Shown here in pieces: positions 48,283 through 58,548 of a stretch of 63,017 nucleotides of DNA. The stretch is from an uncultured Clostridia bacterium (GTDB lineage: Bacteria > Bacillota > Clostridia > Oscillospirales > Acutalibacteraceae). How positions within the stretch are numbered: the stretch's first letter is position 1; each line of letters starts with the position of its first letter. Location: assembly GCA_947584595.1 (NCBI GenBank), contig CANPWP010000009.1:1-63017 (forward strand), in the 5' to 3' direction. The translations under genes were made by a program, and so were the position numbers. The notes beneath the pieces were generated by a model. The model did no database searches and was not told the DNA's origin. It saw only the letters and a list, made by a program, of their open reading frames with translations.

Positions 48283-49626
48283 TTAATTCCCCTTATAATT
48301 GACCGTTATTTTTAATGCTTTAGAAGAGCTTTTATTTACTGTTCCGCCTTTTGATACGCCATAACCTTCAAGCCACAAAATTTCATTTCCATTTGCTAAT
48401 ACAATGAGCTTGTCTCTAATTTCTCTTGGAATCTTTTCTTCTATTAAAAACTTTTTCAAAGATTTTGTAACATTTCTTTTTGGAAGAGTAATAAAATCAC
48501 CGCTTTTTCTGAATCTGAAAACAGGATTTATTTCCTCTAAACCATAATCCAAAATATTTTTATCTTTAATATCAAAACTTTCAACGGTTTTTACCGATAT
48601 TTCCTTATCGCCAAATTGAATCAAGTCATCTGAATTTAAGTGAATTTCATTTAGATTATTATTTTTAATATTTGTTTTAATTATTCTAAACATATTTTGA
48701 CTGCAAACTGCTTTAAACTCACCGTTTAAATCAAGCTCGCCGCCGTTATTGAGAATATTTGTACAAAGATTAATATGAGTTCTTGTTAAATTATTAATAC
48801 CGTTATTTTTTAATACTTTAAAAATACACTGTCTTTGAATCAAGGGCATTTGCGATGTAATTTCCAAAATATTATAACAAATATCGCCCTGATATTTCAA
48901 CTCTGATTTTTTTAAAATATTTTCTGCATATTTATCTAAAAATTCATTGACCTCTATCACGTCCTGTGACAGGGCCGAAACCGAATTTTCAACTCCGCTG
49001 TTTATATCCTTTAACACAGGTACAACATTATGACGAATTTTATTTCTTGTATATTCATCTGTATTATTTGTGCTGTCGGTAACAAATTTAACGTTATTAT
49101 TCTTGCAAAAATTTTCTACCTCCTGCCTTGTTACAAAAATCAAAGGGCGGATAATATTATTCCTTTTCGGAATTATACCCGTTAGCCCGTTAATTGATGT
49201 TCCTCTTGAAATATTATAAATCATTGTTTCAAGATTATCGGAGGCTGTATGTGCGGTTGCAATTTTTGCATTTTGTTCTTTTGCTAATTTTTCAAAAAAT
49301 TCATATCTTATATTTCGCCCGCAAAGTTCTGTACTTTGTTTCAAAGCTTTTGAAAGAGATAAAATATCTGCTGTTTTCATAAAAAGCTCTATATCAAGCT
49401 CTTTGCAAAGGTCTTTTACAAAGTTCATATCTCTTTGGGATTCTTCTCCCCTTAAAAGATGATTAACATGGGCGGCTTTAATTGTCAGGTCAAATTGTTC
49501 TTTTAAAGAAACAAGAGAGTAAAGTAAACAAACTGAATCTGCTCCCCCTGAAAGTGCCGCAATTACGGTATCTCCCTTTGAAATCATTTGATACTTATTA
49601 ATTGCAGACAAAATCTTATTCTTCAC
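48283..49626 (-). CDS. tilS: tRNA(Ile)-lysidine synthase
   Basis: TilS modifies C34 of tRNA-Ile(CAU) to lysidine so that it reads AUA. The 447-residue protein has the N-type ATP loop VIAALSGGADSVCLLYSL, TAHTASDNLETMIYN and the C-terminal FRKSGDFITLPKRNVTKSLKKF domain. It overlaps dnaB by eleven bases and is two bases from hpt. Confidence 0.96.
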   Translation of the reverse strand: MKNKILSAINKYQMISKGDTVIAALSGGADSVCLLYSLVSLKEQFDLTIKAAHVNHLLRGEESQRDMNFVKDLCKELDIELFMKTADILSLSKALKQSTELCGRNIRYEFFEKLAKEQNAKIATAHTASDNLETMIYNISRGTSINGLTGIIPKRNNIIRPLIFVTRQEVENFCKNNNVKFVTDSTNNTDEYTRNKIRHNVVPVLKDINSGVENSVSALSQDVIEVNEFLDKYAENILKKSELKYQGDICYNILEITSQMPLIQRQCIFKVLKNNGINNLTRTHINLCTNILNNGGELDLNGEFKAVCSQNMFRIIKTNIKNNNLNEIHLNSDDLIQFGDKEISVKTVESFDIKDKNILDYGLEEINPVFRFRKSGDFITLPKRNVTKSLKKFLIEEKIPREIRDKLIVLANGNEILWLEGYGVSKGGTVNKSSSKALKITVNYKGN

Positions 49627-50992
49627 GCCTTGCCTCCACAGAAGTAAATCTCATAAATTCACCCTGCCAATGAAGTTTAACGGAGGTAGTTTCACCGTGG
49701 CGGTTTTTTGCAACTATACATTCACCTGAATTTTGGTCGGCAGTAGGAGGTGCGTCTACTGATTTATCTTTTGCAAAATAACCCTCTCTGTAAAGGAAAA
49801 GAACAATATCTGCATCCTGCTCAATAGAACCCGAATCACGCAGATCAGAAAGCTGCGGCTTATGGTCCTCACGCTTTTCACTTGCACGGGAAAGCTGTGA
49901 AAGCGTAATTACAGGCACATTTAATTCCTTAGCAAGAATTTTAAGATTTCTTGTTATTTCGGAAATTTCCTGAACACGATTTTCTGTTCTTCTTCCTCCC
50001 GACATAAGCTGTAAATAGTCGATTATTACAAGGTCAACCTGTCTTAGTCTTCTTAGCTTTGCCTTAATTTCAGAAACGGTTATACCGGGGGTATCGTCAA
50101 GATAAAGATTTGCTTTTCTTAAAACGTCGCCTGCGGCAATAAGCCTTAACCATTCTTCTTCACTGAGCCTGCCTGTTCTCAGCTTTGTTCCCCCAACAAG
50201 CGCTTCTGTTGAAAGCAGACGTGAGCAAAGCTGTTCTCCTGACATTTCCAATGAGAAAAATGCGACCGTTTTTTTAGATGTGCAGGCAACATTCCTTGCA
50301 ATATTAAGAGCAAACGAGGTCTTGCCCATACCGGGACGAGCCGCAAGAATAAGCAGATCTGAACGGTTCAAGCCTGTAATTGTACGATCTAAATCTCCGA
50401 TACCCGTGGGAATTGCTTTAATTTCATCGTCTGCTTCACTGTTTAAAGCATCAAGACGGCTGTATGTTTCAAGAAGTACCTGGTCAATTTTTCTTAAACC
50501 CTTATAATCCTTGCCCTGCCTTATATCGTAAATTTTTTCCTCTGCCGAGTCAAGCAGCGCACCGGGTTCAGTTGTATTTTCTGCCGCTTCTTCAATAATT
50601 TCTCTTGAAGCAGTGATAAGCTTTCTTACGTCGTATTTATCTCTTATAATATTTGCATAAATCTCAACATTTGATATGGACGGACAGTTATTTGCAAGGT
50701 CTATTAAATATGTTTTGCCTGTTGTTTCATCAAAGGACTTTTCTCTTTTTAAGGTCTCAAGCAATGTGACAACATCTATATCAAGTGAAGAATTAAACAT
50801 ATTCAGCATTGCCGAATAAATAACCTTATGATTTGAAACATAAAAATATTCAGGTTTATTTAAAATTGAAATAACCTTGCTCATACAGGCTTCGGAATCA
50901 ATAATTATTGCACCTAATACCGCCTGTTCCGCCTCCGGGCTGTATGGCAAATTAAGTCCGTCATATCCGGTTGTAATATTCATTTCTGCCAT
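49616..50992 (-). CDS. dnaB: Replicative DNA helicase
   Basis: DnaB (DnaC of Bacillus) unwinds DNA at the fork. The 458-residue protein has the N-terminal domain starting LPYSPEAEQAVLGAIIID, Walker A ARPGMGKTS, Walker B in LVIIDYLQLMSG and the arginine-finger region DLRDSGSIEQDADIVLFLYR. No intein interrupts it. It follows rplI by 24 bases and overlaps tilS by eleven. Confidence 0.97.
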   Translation of the reverse strand: MAEMNITTGYDGLNLPYSPEAEQAVLGAIIIDSEACMSKVISILNKPEYFYVSNHKVIYSAMLNMFNSSLDIDVVTLLETLKREKSFDETTGKTYLIDLANNCPSISNVEIYANIIRDKYDVRKLITASREIIEEAAENTTEPGALLDSAEEKIYDIRQGKDYKGLRKIDQVLLETYSRLDALNSEADDEIKAIPTGIGDLDRTITGLNRSDLLILAARPGMGKTSFALNIARNVACTSKKTVAFFSLEMSGEQLCSRLLSTEALVGGTKLRTGRLSEEEWLRLIAAGDVLRKANLYLDDTPGITVSEIKAKLRRLRQVDLVIIDYLQLMSGGRRTENRVQEISEITRNLKILAKELNVPVITLSQLSRASEKREDHKPQLSDLRDSGSIEQDADIVLFLYREGYFAKDKSVDAPPTADQNSGECIVAKNRHGETTSVKLHWQGEFMRFTSVEARREE

Positions 50993-51016
50993 AATTAACT
51001 ACTGCCTTTATTTTTA

Positions 51017-51463
51017 TTATTCCTCGGATACCTGAACTTTAATGTTTGCAACAATGCCTGAAAAAAGCTTAACCTCTGCATTATATGTACCGAAAGCCTT
51101 GATATCCTTATCTAAAACTATTTTTCTTTTATCAACAACAATATTATGCTGCTTTTTGATTTCTGCACTTATATCTTTAGCTGTAATGCTGCCGAACAGC
51201 TTACCGCCCTGACCTGCTTTTGCTTTCATTTGAAATATTTTGCCCTCAAGCCTTTCTTTTTGGGCATTTGCCTGTGCCTTTTGAGTTTCCAGCTTATAAT
51301 TCTTGGAATTTTCGGCATTTCTGTATTCATTCAAAGCCTGTGCGTTAGCCTCTTTTGCAAGCTTTTTAGGCAATAAAAAGTTTCTTGCATAACCGTCTGA
51401 GGCATTTACAAGCTCACCCTTTTTTCCGAGAGATTTAACATCCTGAAGTAAAATTACCTTCAT
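51017..51463 (-). CDS. rplI: 50S ribosomal protein L9
   Basis: L9 binds 23S rRNA and stabilises the L1 region. I start at [19 protein letters not shown] (148 residues), the family start, since the ribosome site AAAGGA is nine bases from this ATG and only three from the alternative two codons earlier. The signature [13 protein letters not shown] is present. The gene follows gdpP by 16 bases. Confidence 0.96.
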   Translation of the reverse strand: MKVILLQDVKSLGKKGELVNASDGYARNFLLPKKLAKEANAQALNEYRNAENSKNYKLETQKAQANAQKERLEGKIFQMKAKAGQGGKLFGSITAKDISAEIKKQHNIVVDKRKIVLDKDIKAFGTYNAEVKLFSGIVANIKVQVSEE

Positions 51464-51479
51464 TTTCATTCATCCTTTC

Positions 51480-53435
51480 TCAGTTATTATTATCGGATAA
51501 TATTTCATCTATAACTTCAACAAGCCGTTCTTTAACCTGAGCCTTAGAGGTGTTTTTTATTTGAGCCGCCGCCATATTCTGATGACCTCCGCCGCCCATC
51601 TTTTCCATTATAATCTGTACATTTATTTTTCCGTAACTTCTTGCAGAAATATTTACCATACCGTCCGGAGTATTAAACAATACAAAGGAGGCATAAACAT
51701 CTGTAATAAGCAAGAGCTCATCAGCCGCCTGTGCTGAAACAAGTCTGATATTCGGCACCTGACTTTCCGTAATTGAAATTGCACAGCCGCTTATAATTTC
51801 AGCATTGCTTACAATGTTATATTTTTCTTTATATGTTTCGAGATTATCTGAGAAAAATTTTTTAACGGTAACTGTATTTGCCGCTTTTTTACGAAGATAA
51901 GCCGCCGCCTCAAAGGTTCTGACACCTGTTTTCATAACAAAATTCTTTGTATCAAGTACAATACCCGAAAGCAAAGCTTCTGCTTCTATTGGAGTTATGT
52001 CGTCGTCACCCATATAAGATATGATTTCGGTGCACATTTCGGAAGCCGATGAAGCAGTAGGCTCAATACAGAATACAACAGCATTTTTTATATAATTAAC
52101 CATTTTTCTGTGATGGTCAATTACTACTACCCTGTTGCATTTATTATATGTTTCTCCGCTTTCCAGAAAATCAGGGGTATGTGTATCTAAAATAATAAGA
52201 AGTGTTTTGGGAGTAATGTTTTTTACTTCTTGCGGAGAAATAAAAATTCCTTCATCTGATCTTTCCTGTTTTACATAATTTATAAGCATTGACGCCATTG
52301 AATGTTCTTCGTCAATTATAATTCGTGAATATTTTTTAAAAGTATGGCTTACTACTCTTTGCATACCTATTGAAGCTCCCACACAGTCAAGGTCAGAAAA
52401 TCTATGACCCATTATATAAACTCTGTCGCTTTCGGAAATTGCCTTTGCAAGAGTATTTGCTATAACTCTTGTTCTTACTTTAGACATCTTTTCAACGCCG
52501 CTGGAAACTCCGCCGAAAAATTCATAAGAATCGCTGTCTTTCATAATTGCGACCTGGTCTCCGCCTCTTCCCAACGCCATTTCCAGTGCACTGCGTGCTT
52601 TAAGCTCGCTGTCCTTAAGATTTGTCGAACCTCTGCCCACGCCTATTGAAATTGTTGCCGCACGTGAACCCATCTTTATATTGCGAATATCCTTTAAAAT
52701 GGAAAATTTAGCCTCAATATTTCTTTCAAGCTCTTTTTCTCCCATAATAATCATATATCTGTTGCCAGACAGTTTTTTATAAAGCGAGCCTGATGTCGCC
52801 GCCCATCTTTGGAGAATGCTTTCTACGCTTAAAACAATTCTTGCGCTTTCTTCTTCATTGTCATTTACAAAATCTTCTCTGTTATCAAAGAGAATAATTG
52901 CAACGCAGGGCTGAGCGTCTCTGAATGTTTTTAAAGATTTTTTATAATATGTATTGTCTATGTAATGGCAGACATACCCTGCCTTTGTTTTCACACAGTA
53001 AACCGTAAAAAATTTACCGTCAACAGTGACATCTGCATAACCTGTCGAGGCAAGAAAATCAAGCTCATGGTCGGATATATAAGGCTTAATACTTTCACCT
53101 AAGGGATTTTTAACATTGCAGAGAGTTTTGGAGAACAATGAATTATTCCAGATTATATCACCCTTTTCACCAACCACCACCACAGGCATTTTATATTTTT
53201 CAATAAATTTTTGATCTGGCGAATCTAAGCTTTTTAAGGCACTTTTAAGTGAGTTTTTTAAGTACCTTTTAAAATGCAGGGACACAGCAAAAACGATTCC
53301 CGCAGATGCAGCGCTTATACCTAATTCTATATAGCATAAATATGGACTGTAACGGTATGATGCAAGGGACATAACAAGCATTAATAAGGAAAATATTATG
53401 AACCAAGGTGATAAAGTCCAGATTCTCTTTCTCAT
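51480..53435 (-). CDS. gdpP: c-di-AMP phosphodiesterase GdpP
   Basis: GdpP hydrolyses c-di-AMP to pApA and so tunes osmotic and cell-wall homeostasis. The 651-residue protein has two N-terminal spans, a PAS-like region, a degenerate GGDEF-type region (ISIGVGRGSTNLKDSELKARSALEMALGRGGDQV), then the DHH domain with GHRFSDLDCVGASIG, ILDTHTPD and VVVIDHHRKM. The DHHA1 end is MGGGGHQNMAAAQ. The gdpP-rplI-dnaB order is the classic Firmicutes arrangement. Confidence 0.96.
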   Translation of the reverse strand: MRKRIWTLSPWFIIFSLLMLVMSLASYRYSPYLCYIELGISAASAGIVFAVSLHFKRYLKNSLKSALKSLDSPDQKFIEKYKMPVVVVGEKGDIIWNNSLFSKTLCNVKNPLGESIKPYISDHELDFLASTGYADVTVDGKFFTVYCVKTKAGYVCHYIDNTYYKKSLKTFRDAQPCVAIILFDNREDFVNDNEEESARIVLSVESILQRWAATSGSLYKKLSGNRYMIIMGEKELERNIEAKFSILKDIRNIKMGSRAATISIGVGRGSTNLKDSELKARSALEMALGRGGDQVAIMKDSDSYEFFGGVSSGVEKMSKVRTRVIANTLAKAISESDRVYIMGHRFSDLDCVGASIGMQRVVSHTFKKYSRIIIDEEHSMASMLINYVKQERSDEGIFISPQEVKNITPKTLLIILDTHTPDFLESGETYNKCNRVVVIDHHRKMVNYIKNAVVFCIEPTASSASEMCTEIISYMGDDDITPIEAEALLSGIVLDTKNFVMKTGVRTFEAAAYLRKKAANTVTVKKFFSDNLETYKEKYNIVSNAEIISGCAISITESQVPNIRLVSAQAADELLLITDVYASFVLFNTPDGMVNISARSYGKINVQIIMEKMGGGGHQNMAAAQIKNTSKAQVKERLVEVIDEILSDNNN

Positions 53436-53477
53436 AACTGTGTCCTTTCGTAATTATTTCATAAATATTAAAATAAA

Positions 53478-55340
53478 TCAAACTTCCATTAATATTGGCA
53501 AAATCATCGGAGCTCTTCTTGTTCTATGGGAAATCAGCTTAGACACATCGTCTTTGATTTTGTTTTTGATAATACCCCATTCATGGATATTTTCATCTGA
53601 ACATTCTTCAAGAATACTCAGTGACAGCTTTTTAACTTCTTCGAGAAGAGTCTCACTTTCTCTTACATAAACAAAACCTCTGGATACAATATCCGGTCCG
53701 CTGATGACTGTACCGTCGTAAACATCAAGAGACGCAACGATAATTATTAGTCCGTCCTGACCCAAATGTTTTCTGTCTCTTAATACAATGCTTCCCACAT
53801 CGCCTACTCCAAGTCCGTCTACAAACACCTTGCCTGCGGGAACAGGGGGAAGTTCTTTCATATATTCCTCGTTGATTTCAACCGTAGAGCCTATATCACC
53901 GATAAATATATTCTTTTTATCCATTCCCATAAACATTGCAAGCTCTGCATTTTTTCTTAAATGCTTCTGCTCACCGTGAACGGGAATATAATATTTAGGT
54001 TTTAGTAGATTTTGAATAATTTTAATTTCTTCCTGACAAGCGTGTCCCGATACATGAACCTCATACATTGATTCATAAACTACCTCACAGCCCTTTTTAA
54101 GAAGTTCATCTACAACATTTCCAACGGTTTTTTCGTTGCCGGGAATGGGATTTGCGGAAATTATTATAGTATCTCCCTCGCCTACCATAACCTTTCTGTG
54201 GTCGGAATAGGCCATTCTTGAAAGTGCGGACATAGGCTCACCCTGACTGCCTGTTGTTACGAGTACAATTTGCTCGGGTGGATATTTATTAAGCATATCT
54301 ATATCAATTAAAGTATTCTCCGGAACATGAAGATATCCCAACTGTTTTGCTGTTTCCATATAATTGACCATACTTCTTCCCGAGAAAGCAACCTTTCTTC
54401 CGAATTTATTTGCACAGTCAATGATCTGCTGAACTCTGTTTACATTTGAAGCAAAGGTTGCAATGATTATACGCTTATGCTCTGCTTCGGTAAAAATATT
54501 ATTAAAGCTTGCGGAAATCGTTTTTTCGGTGGGAGTATATCCCGGTCTTTCAGCATTTGTACTTTCACAAAACAGTGCAAGTACTCCTTCATCTCCCAAA
54601 CGTGCAAATGAGGAAAGGTCTATGGGATCGCCCATAAATGGAGTGCAGTCTATTTTAAAGTCGCCGGTATGGACTATCGTTCCGGCAGGTGAATGAATAG
54701 CAACCGATACGGCGTCAGGGATTGAATGGTTTACATGTATAAGTTCAATTTCCATACACCCAAGCCTGATTTTATCTCCTGCATTGACGGTGTTCAGCTT
54801 TGCACTGTTGATAAGGCTGTGTTCCTTTAATTTATTTCCCACAAGCCCTAATGTTAAAGGTGTTCCGTATATGGGAATATTTGCACTGCTTAAAAGATAC
54901 GGCAAACCTCCTATATGGTCCTCGTGACCGTGAGTTAAAACTATGCCTTTAATTCTGCCGGCATTTTGCACAATATATGAAAAATCAGGAATTACAAGAT
55001 CAACACCCAGCATATCACCGTCGGGAAATGCCATTCCACAGTCTATTATAACAATATCATTTTCACATTCAAAAAGAGTAATATTTTTTCCGATTTCGTT
55101 AAGTCCGCCTAAAAAAGAAACCTTTATTGACGGCTTTGGTTTTAATTGTTTTTGAACAATTGTTTTTCGTTTTCCGGTATTATTTTTAATTGTCATACCT
55201 GTGTTTTTAATTTGCCTTGTTGGCTGGGTTTTTAAATTATTTATTCTCTTATCTCCGTTTGATTTTTTGTTTAAACTGCCGTTTTTGTTTAAATTAGGTT
55301 GTTTAATTCTGTTTGGCTGTTTAATTTTTTCTGAATTCAC
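53478..55340 (-). CDS. Ribonuclease J with a basic N-terminal extension
   Basis: RNase J is an endo- and 5'-3' exoribonuclease that takes part in mRNA decay and rRNA maturation. The 620-residue protein starts at a GTG with GGAGGT upstream. Residues 1 to about 68 are a low-complexity Lys/Asn/Gln-rich extension containing the near-repeat KQPNRIKQPNLNK. The metallo-beta-lactamase/beta-CASP core then begins at SIKVSFLGGLNEIGKN, with the metal motif LTHGHEDHIGG and the late PVHGEQKHLRKNAELA. The core without the extension has the usual length of about 550 residues. It is the first gene of the long minus-strand operon. Which of RNase J1 or J2 it matches is not resolved. Confidence 0.95.
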   Translation of the reverse strand: MNSEKIKQPNRIKQPNLNKNGSLNKKSNGDKRINNLKTQPTRQIKNTGMTIKNNTGKRKTIVQKQLKPKPSIKVSFLGGLNEIGKNITLFECENDIVIIDCGMAFPDGDMLGVDLVIPDFSYIVQNAGRIKGIVLTHGHEDHIGGLPYLLSSANIPIYGTPLTLGLVGNKLKEHSLINSAKLNTVNAGDKIRLGCMEIELIHVNHSIPDAVSVAIHSPAGTIVHTGDFKIDCTPFMGDPIDLSSFARLGDEGVLALFCESTNAERPGYTPTEKTISASFNNIFTEAEHKRIIIATFASNVNRVQQIIDCANKFGRKVAFSGRSMVNYMETAKQLGYLHVPENTLIDIDMLNKYPPEQIVLVTTGSQGEPMSALSRMAYSDHRKVMVGEGDTIIISANPIPGNEKTVGNVVDELLKKGCEVVYESMYEVHVSGHACQEEIKIIQNLLKPKYYIPVHGEQKHLRKNAELAMFMGMDKKNIFIGDIGSTVEINEEYMKELPPVPAGKVFVDGLGVGDVGSIVLRDRKHLGQDGLIIIVASLDVYDGTVISGPDIVSRGFVYVRESETLLEEVKKLSLSILEECSDENIHEWGIIKNKIKDDVSKLISHRTRRAPMILPILMEV

Positions 55341-55396
55341 AAATTTACCTCCAATAAAATTTAAAAATAATAGGTATTAAAACAAATTAAAACAAA

Positions 55397-55421
55397 TGTC
55401 TGCCTTTCCGCTCCGCAGACA
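55397..55421 (-). promoter_or_regulatory. Hairpin in the RNase J leader
   Basis: TGTCTGC and GCAGACA pair around an eleven-base loop. On the minus strand TTTGTTTTAATTTGTTTT follows. It could be an attenuator or a mRNA-stability element in the leader of about 180 bases. Confidence 0.5.
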
Positions 55422-55527
55422 AAAATAAACGTAGTTCTGCTTATTTTCCATGTTTTTTATGTTTTTGTTGTTATATAAATACTTGTTCTGCCTGACAAGC
55501 ATATTAACCTGATTATAATTATCTTTT

Positions 55528-55556
55528 ATTTTACTCTAATAGTTCGATACAGTCAA
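55528..55556 (-). promoter_or_regulatory. Promoter of the rnj-gdpP-rplI-dnaB-tilS-hpt-ftsH operon
   Basis: On the minus strand TTGACT (55551-55556) and TAAAAT (55528-55533) are 17 bases apart, leaving a leader of about 180 bases before the GTG start. Confidence 0.7.
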
Positions 55557-55636
55557 GTAAAAAGAAAGTAATATTCGTACACTTTTTTTAAATAATAGTA
55601 TTATGCCTTATCTTCAGAAAAATAATCAAAAAATGG

Positions 55637-55665
55637 TTGCATTTTCTAATTCATAGTATTATAAT
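55637..55665 (+). promoter_or_regulatory. Promoter of rnhA
   Basis: TTGCAT (55637-55642) and TATAAT (55660-55665) are 17 bases apart, 32 bases before the start codon. Confidence 0.75.
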
Positions 55666-55697
55666 GGGAATTGAAAATTTGAGAGCGAGGTGCAGCT

Positions 55698-56135
55698 TTG
55701 AAAGAAGTTCAAGTTTTTACCGACGGTGCATGCAAGGGTAATCCCGGCCCGGGAGGCTGGGGCGCTGTTTTGAGATATAAAGAAACAGATAAAGAAATTT
55801 CCGGCGGAGAAGCGGTAACTACAAATAATAAAATGGAACTTACCGCAGTAATCAAAGCTTTGGAAATGTTGAAAGAACCCTGCAAGGTATATCTTTACAG
55901 CGACTCACAGTATGTTTGCAATGCTCTTAAATTAGGATGGGCAAAAAAATGGAAGCAAAACAACTGGATGAGAAACAAGAAAGAACCTGCGCTGAATCCT
56001 GAACTTTGGGATAAACTTCTTAAACTTTGCGAAATTCATCAGGTTGACGTCAATTGGGTAAAAGGTCACGCAGGTCACCCAGAAAACGAACGGTGCGACA
56101 GACTTGCAGTTGCCCAGGCTGAAAAGTTTATGTAA
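55698..56135 (+). CDS. rnhA: Ribonuclease HI
   Basis: RNase HI cuts RNA in RNA-DNA hybrids. The 145-residue protein starts at a TTG with GAGGTG upstream. The catalytic residues are visible: D in [17 protein letters not shown] in [14 protein letters not shown] in YSDSQYV and the terminal D in NERCDRLA, with HAGHPEN carrying the active-site histidine. It retains the basic protrusion ([13 protein letters not shown]) of the E. coli type. The intergenic region of about 360 bases upstream holds divergent promoters. Confidence 0.96.
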   Translation: MKEVQVFTDGACKGNPGPGGWGAVLRYKETDKEISGGEAVTTNNKMELTAVIKALEMLKEPCKVYLYSDSQYVCNALKLGWAKKWKQNNWMRNKKEPALNPELWDKLLKLCEIHQVDVNWVKGHAGHPENERCDRLAVAQAEKFM

Positions 56136-56229
56136 TATAATATTTTCAGACAATTATTTCTTTTACGTATTTTTACATATTAATATCTATGCGGATATTA
56201 TATATATTTGTACACATAGGAGAATGTAT

Positions 56230-57420
56230 ATGAGAAAGATATATGCTGATAATGCAGCTACTACAGCTGTTTCAAAAACAGTGCTTGAAAAAATGATGCC
56301 GTATTTTACTGAGGTTTACGGTAATCCTTCAAGCCTGTATCAGATTGGCGGTGAAGCAAAAAAGGCTCTTGAAAATGCAAGAGAAAGTATTGCAAAAAAC
56401 TTAGGTGCGGCTCATGCCAACGAAATTTATTTTACCTCAGGCGGAAGTGAATCCGACAACTGGGCAATTAAAGGCGTTTGCAATGCTTTAAAAGCTAAAG
56501 GCAAAAAGCATATTATAACCTCTAAAATTGAACATCACGCCGTACTTCATACCTGCGCCGCTTTAGAGAAAGAAGGCTTTGAGGTTACTTATCTTGATGT
56601 TTATGAAAACGGTATTGTAAAGCCTGAAGACGTTGAAAATGCAATAAGAGAAGATACTGCTCTTGTTACAATTATGTATGCCAACAACGAAATCGGCACT
56701 ATTCAGCCGATTGCCGAAATCGGTGCAATTTGCAAAAAACATAATGTGGTTTTCCATACAGACGCAGTTCAGGCGGCAGGATATGTAAAAATAAATGTGG
56801 TCGATGAAAATATAGATTTGCTTTCAATGACTGCTCATAAAATTCACGGTCCCAAAGGCTGCGGATGTCTTTATGTAAGACGAGGCGTAAGAATTAACAC
56901 TCTCGTTGAGGGTGGTGCTCAGGAAAGAGGCAAAAGAGCAGGTACTGAAAATGTTGCAGGTGCCGTTGGTCTTGCCACCGCTTTACAGGAAGCAGTTGAC
57001 ACAATGGACGAACGCAGCAAAAAACTCACTGTATTAAGAAATAAGCTCATAGACAGTCTGCTTAAAATTGAGCGTTCAAGATTAAACGGAGACAGAGAAA
57101 AAAGACTTCCTAATAATATAAATATGTGCTTTGAGGGAATTGAGGGTGAAAGTCTGCTGCTTAAACTTGATTTAAACGGTATCAGTGCTTCTTCGGGAAG
57201 TGCCTGCACGTCAGGAAGCCTTGACCCAAGCCACGTTTTGCTTGCGTTAGGTCTTCCCCACGAAATTGCACACGGAAGTATGAGGCTTTCTTTTAACGAA
57301 GAAATAACAGAAGAAGATATTAATTATATTGCAGAAATTGTTCCCCAACTCGTTGATTATCTCAGAAATATGTCACCGTTATGGGAAAAAATTAAAGCAG
57401 AAGAAAAAAAGGAGGCATAA
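56230..57420 (+). CDS. nifS: Cysteine desulfurase, NifS/IscS type
   Basis: The enzyme takes sulfur from cysteine for iron-sulfur clusters, with PLP. I start at 56230 ([16 protein letters not shown]) because AGGAG is seven bases upstream, giving 396 residues. Key parts are HHAVLHTC, the PLP lysine in [14 protein letters not shown], and the persulfide cysteine in [17 protein letters not shown]. It is followed four bases later by its scaffold partner. No iscR-like regulator is adjacent. Confidence 0.96.
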   Translation: MRKIYADNAATTAVSKTVLEKMMPYFTEVYGNPSSLYQIGGEAKKALENARESIAKNLGAAHANEIYFTSGGSESDNWAIKGVCNALKAKGKKHIITSKIEHHAVLHTCAALEKEGFEVTYLDVYENGIVKPEDVENAIREDTALVTIMYANNEIGTIQPIAEIGAICKKHNVVFHTDAVQAAGYVKINVVDENIDLLSMTAHKIHGPKGCGCLYVRRGVRINTLVEGGAQERGKRAGTENVAGAVGLATALQEAVDTMDERSKKLTVLRNKLIDSLLKIERSRLNGDREKRLPNNINMCFEGIEGESLLLKLDLNGISASSGSACTSGSLDPSHVLLALGLPHEIAHGSMRLSFNEEITEEDINYIAEIVPQLVDYLRNMSPLWEKIKAEEKKEA

Positions 57421-57423
57421 TTT

Positions 57424-57864
57424 ATGGCATATTCAGAAAAGGTAATGGATCATTTTGCTAATCCGAGAAATGTAGGCGAAATTGAAAATGCAGACGGTAT
57501 CGGAGAGGTTGGCAACTCCAAATGCGGAGATATTATGAAAATGTATATTAAGGTTGACAATAATATCATATCAGATGTTAAGTTTAAAACCTTTGGCTGC
57601 GGTGCGGCAATTGCTACAAGCAGTATGGCAACAGAGCTTATTAAAGGCAAGAGCATTGACGACGCTTTAAAGCTGACTAACAAAGCAGTTATGGAGGCAT
57701 TGGACGGTTTGCCGCCGGTTAAGGTTCACTGTTCCGTTCTTGCAGAACAAGCAATTAAAGCGGCTGTATCTGATTATTACAGAAATCAGGGCATTGACCC
57801 CGAGCCAATAGTAGGAAAACAGAGTGACGACTGCGCTCATTGCCACGACTGTGTTGAAGAGTAA
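57424..57864 (+). CDS. nifU: Iron-sulfur cluster scaffold protein NifU/IscU with cysteine-rich tail
   Basis: The scaffold accepts sulfur from the desulfurase and builds Fe-S clusters. The 146-residue protein has the three ligand cysteines in GNSKCGDIM, FKTFGCGAAIATSS and VKVHCSVLAEQA, with aspartate in CGD. Beyond the usual end it carries a short tail with CAHCHDC (CxxCxxC). It is in an operon with nifS and ends at a bidirectional terminator. Confidence 0.95.
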   Translation: MAYSEKVMDHFANPRNVGEIENADGIGEVGNSKCGDIMKMYIKVDNNIISDVKFKTFGCGAAIATSSMATELIKGKSIDDALKLTNKAVMEALDGLPPVKVHCSVLAEQAIKAAVSDYYRNQGIDPEPIVGKQSDDCAHCHDCVEE

Positions 57865-57909
57865 TCAATATACTCAATACTTAATATACTCAGTACTTTA
57901 AATTAACTA

Positions 57910-57943
57910 CAAAGCTGTCTTACATTTTAGCAAGACAGCTTTG
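57910..57943. terminator. Bidirectional terminator between nifU and nrdR
   Basis: CAAAGCTGTCTT and AAGACAGCTTTG form a twelve-base-pair stem with a ten-base loop, serving convergent transcripts. Confidence 0.85.
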
Positions 57944-57965
57944 TAGTTTACATAATCTTTATTAA

Positions 57966-58421
57966 TTATTTCTCCGATAAGAGCTTATTAAGTTCTTCCA
58001 TAAATGTATTTATATCCTTAAACTGGCGGTAAACCGATGCGAAACGTACATATGCTACCTGATCAACAGATTTAAGCTGTTCCATTGCAAGTTCTCCGAT
58101 AGCATTTGAGGTAATCTCTCTGTCAAGACTGCTTTGCAGTTTTGTTTCAATATTATCTGCCATTGTCTCAATCTGTGACAACGATACAGGACGCTTTTCG
58201 CAAGATTTTAACAGTCCTCTCATAAGCTTGGCTCTGTCAAACTGCTCACGGGATTTATCCCTTTTAATTACCATTATAGGTACTGTTTCAATAACCTCAT
58301 GTGTAGTAAAACGCTTTGCACACCTTAAACATTCACGCCTTCTGCGAATTCTTTCCCCGTCATCGGCAGAGCGTGAGTCAATAACTTTACTTTCTTCAAA
58401 ACCGCAATATGGACATTTCAT
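57966..58421 (-). CDS. nrdR: Transcriptional repressor NrdR
   Basis: NrdR represses ribonucleotide reductase genes in response to ATP/dATP. The start at 58421 ([17 protein letters not shown]) is chosen because GAGGTG lies just upstream; it gives 151 residues. The zinc ribbon has CPYC and CLRC, and the ATP-cone begins near [16 protein letters not shown]. The targets are not in the window. Its leader is about 200 bases long. Confidence 0.95.
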   Translation of the reverse strand: MKCPYCGFEESKVIDSRSADDGERIRRRRECLRCAKRFTTHEVIETVPIMVIKRDKSREQFDRAKLMRGLLKSCEKRPVSLSQIETMADNIETKLQSSLDREITSNAIGELAMEQLKSVDQVAYVRFASVYRQFKDINTFMEELNKLLSEK

Positions 58422-58488
58422 ATTTAACACCTCGGTTTTAAGCTTATACCAATCTTAAATAGAATAGCAAAAATTTTTACGGCATATT

Positions 58489-58548
58489 TTGCACCTTACT
58501 GCGTCCTTCTCCTTGAATGACGCCAGCCGGTCTATGTCGCCGTCCTTT
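58489..58548. other. GC-rich island in the nrdR leader region
   Basis: Within an otherwise very AT-rich 58431-58798 gap, this block (TGCACCTTACTGCGTCCTTC, then GACGCCAGCCGGTCTATG and TCGCCGTCC) stands out. It could be a dispersed repeat or a decayed gene piece. On the minus strand one frame reads DGDIDRLASFKEKDAVRCKI without a start. No second copy is seen in the window. Confidence 0.3.
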
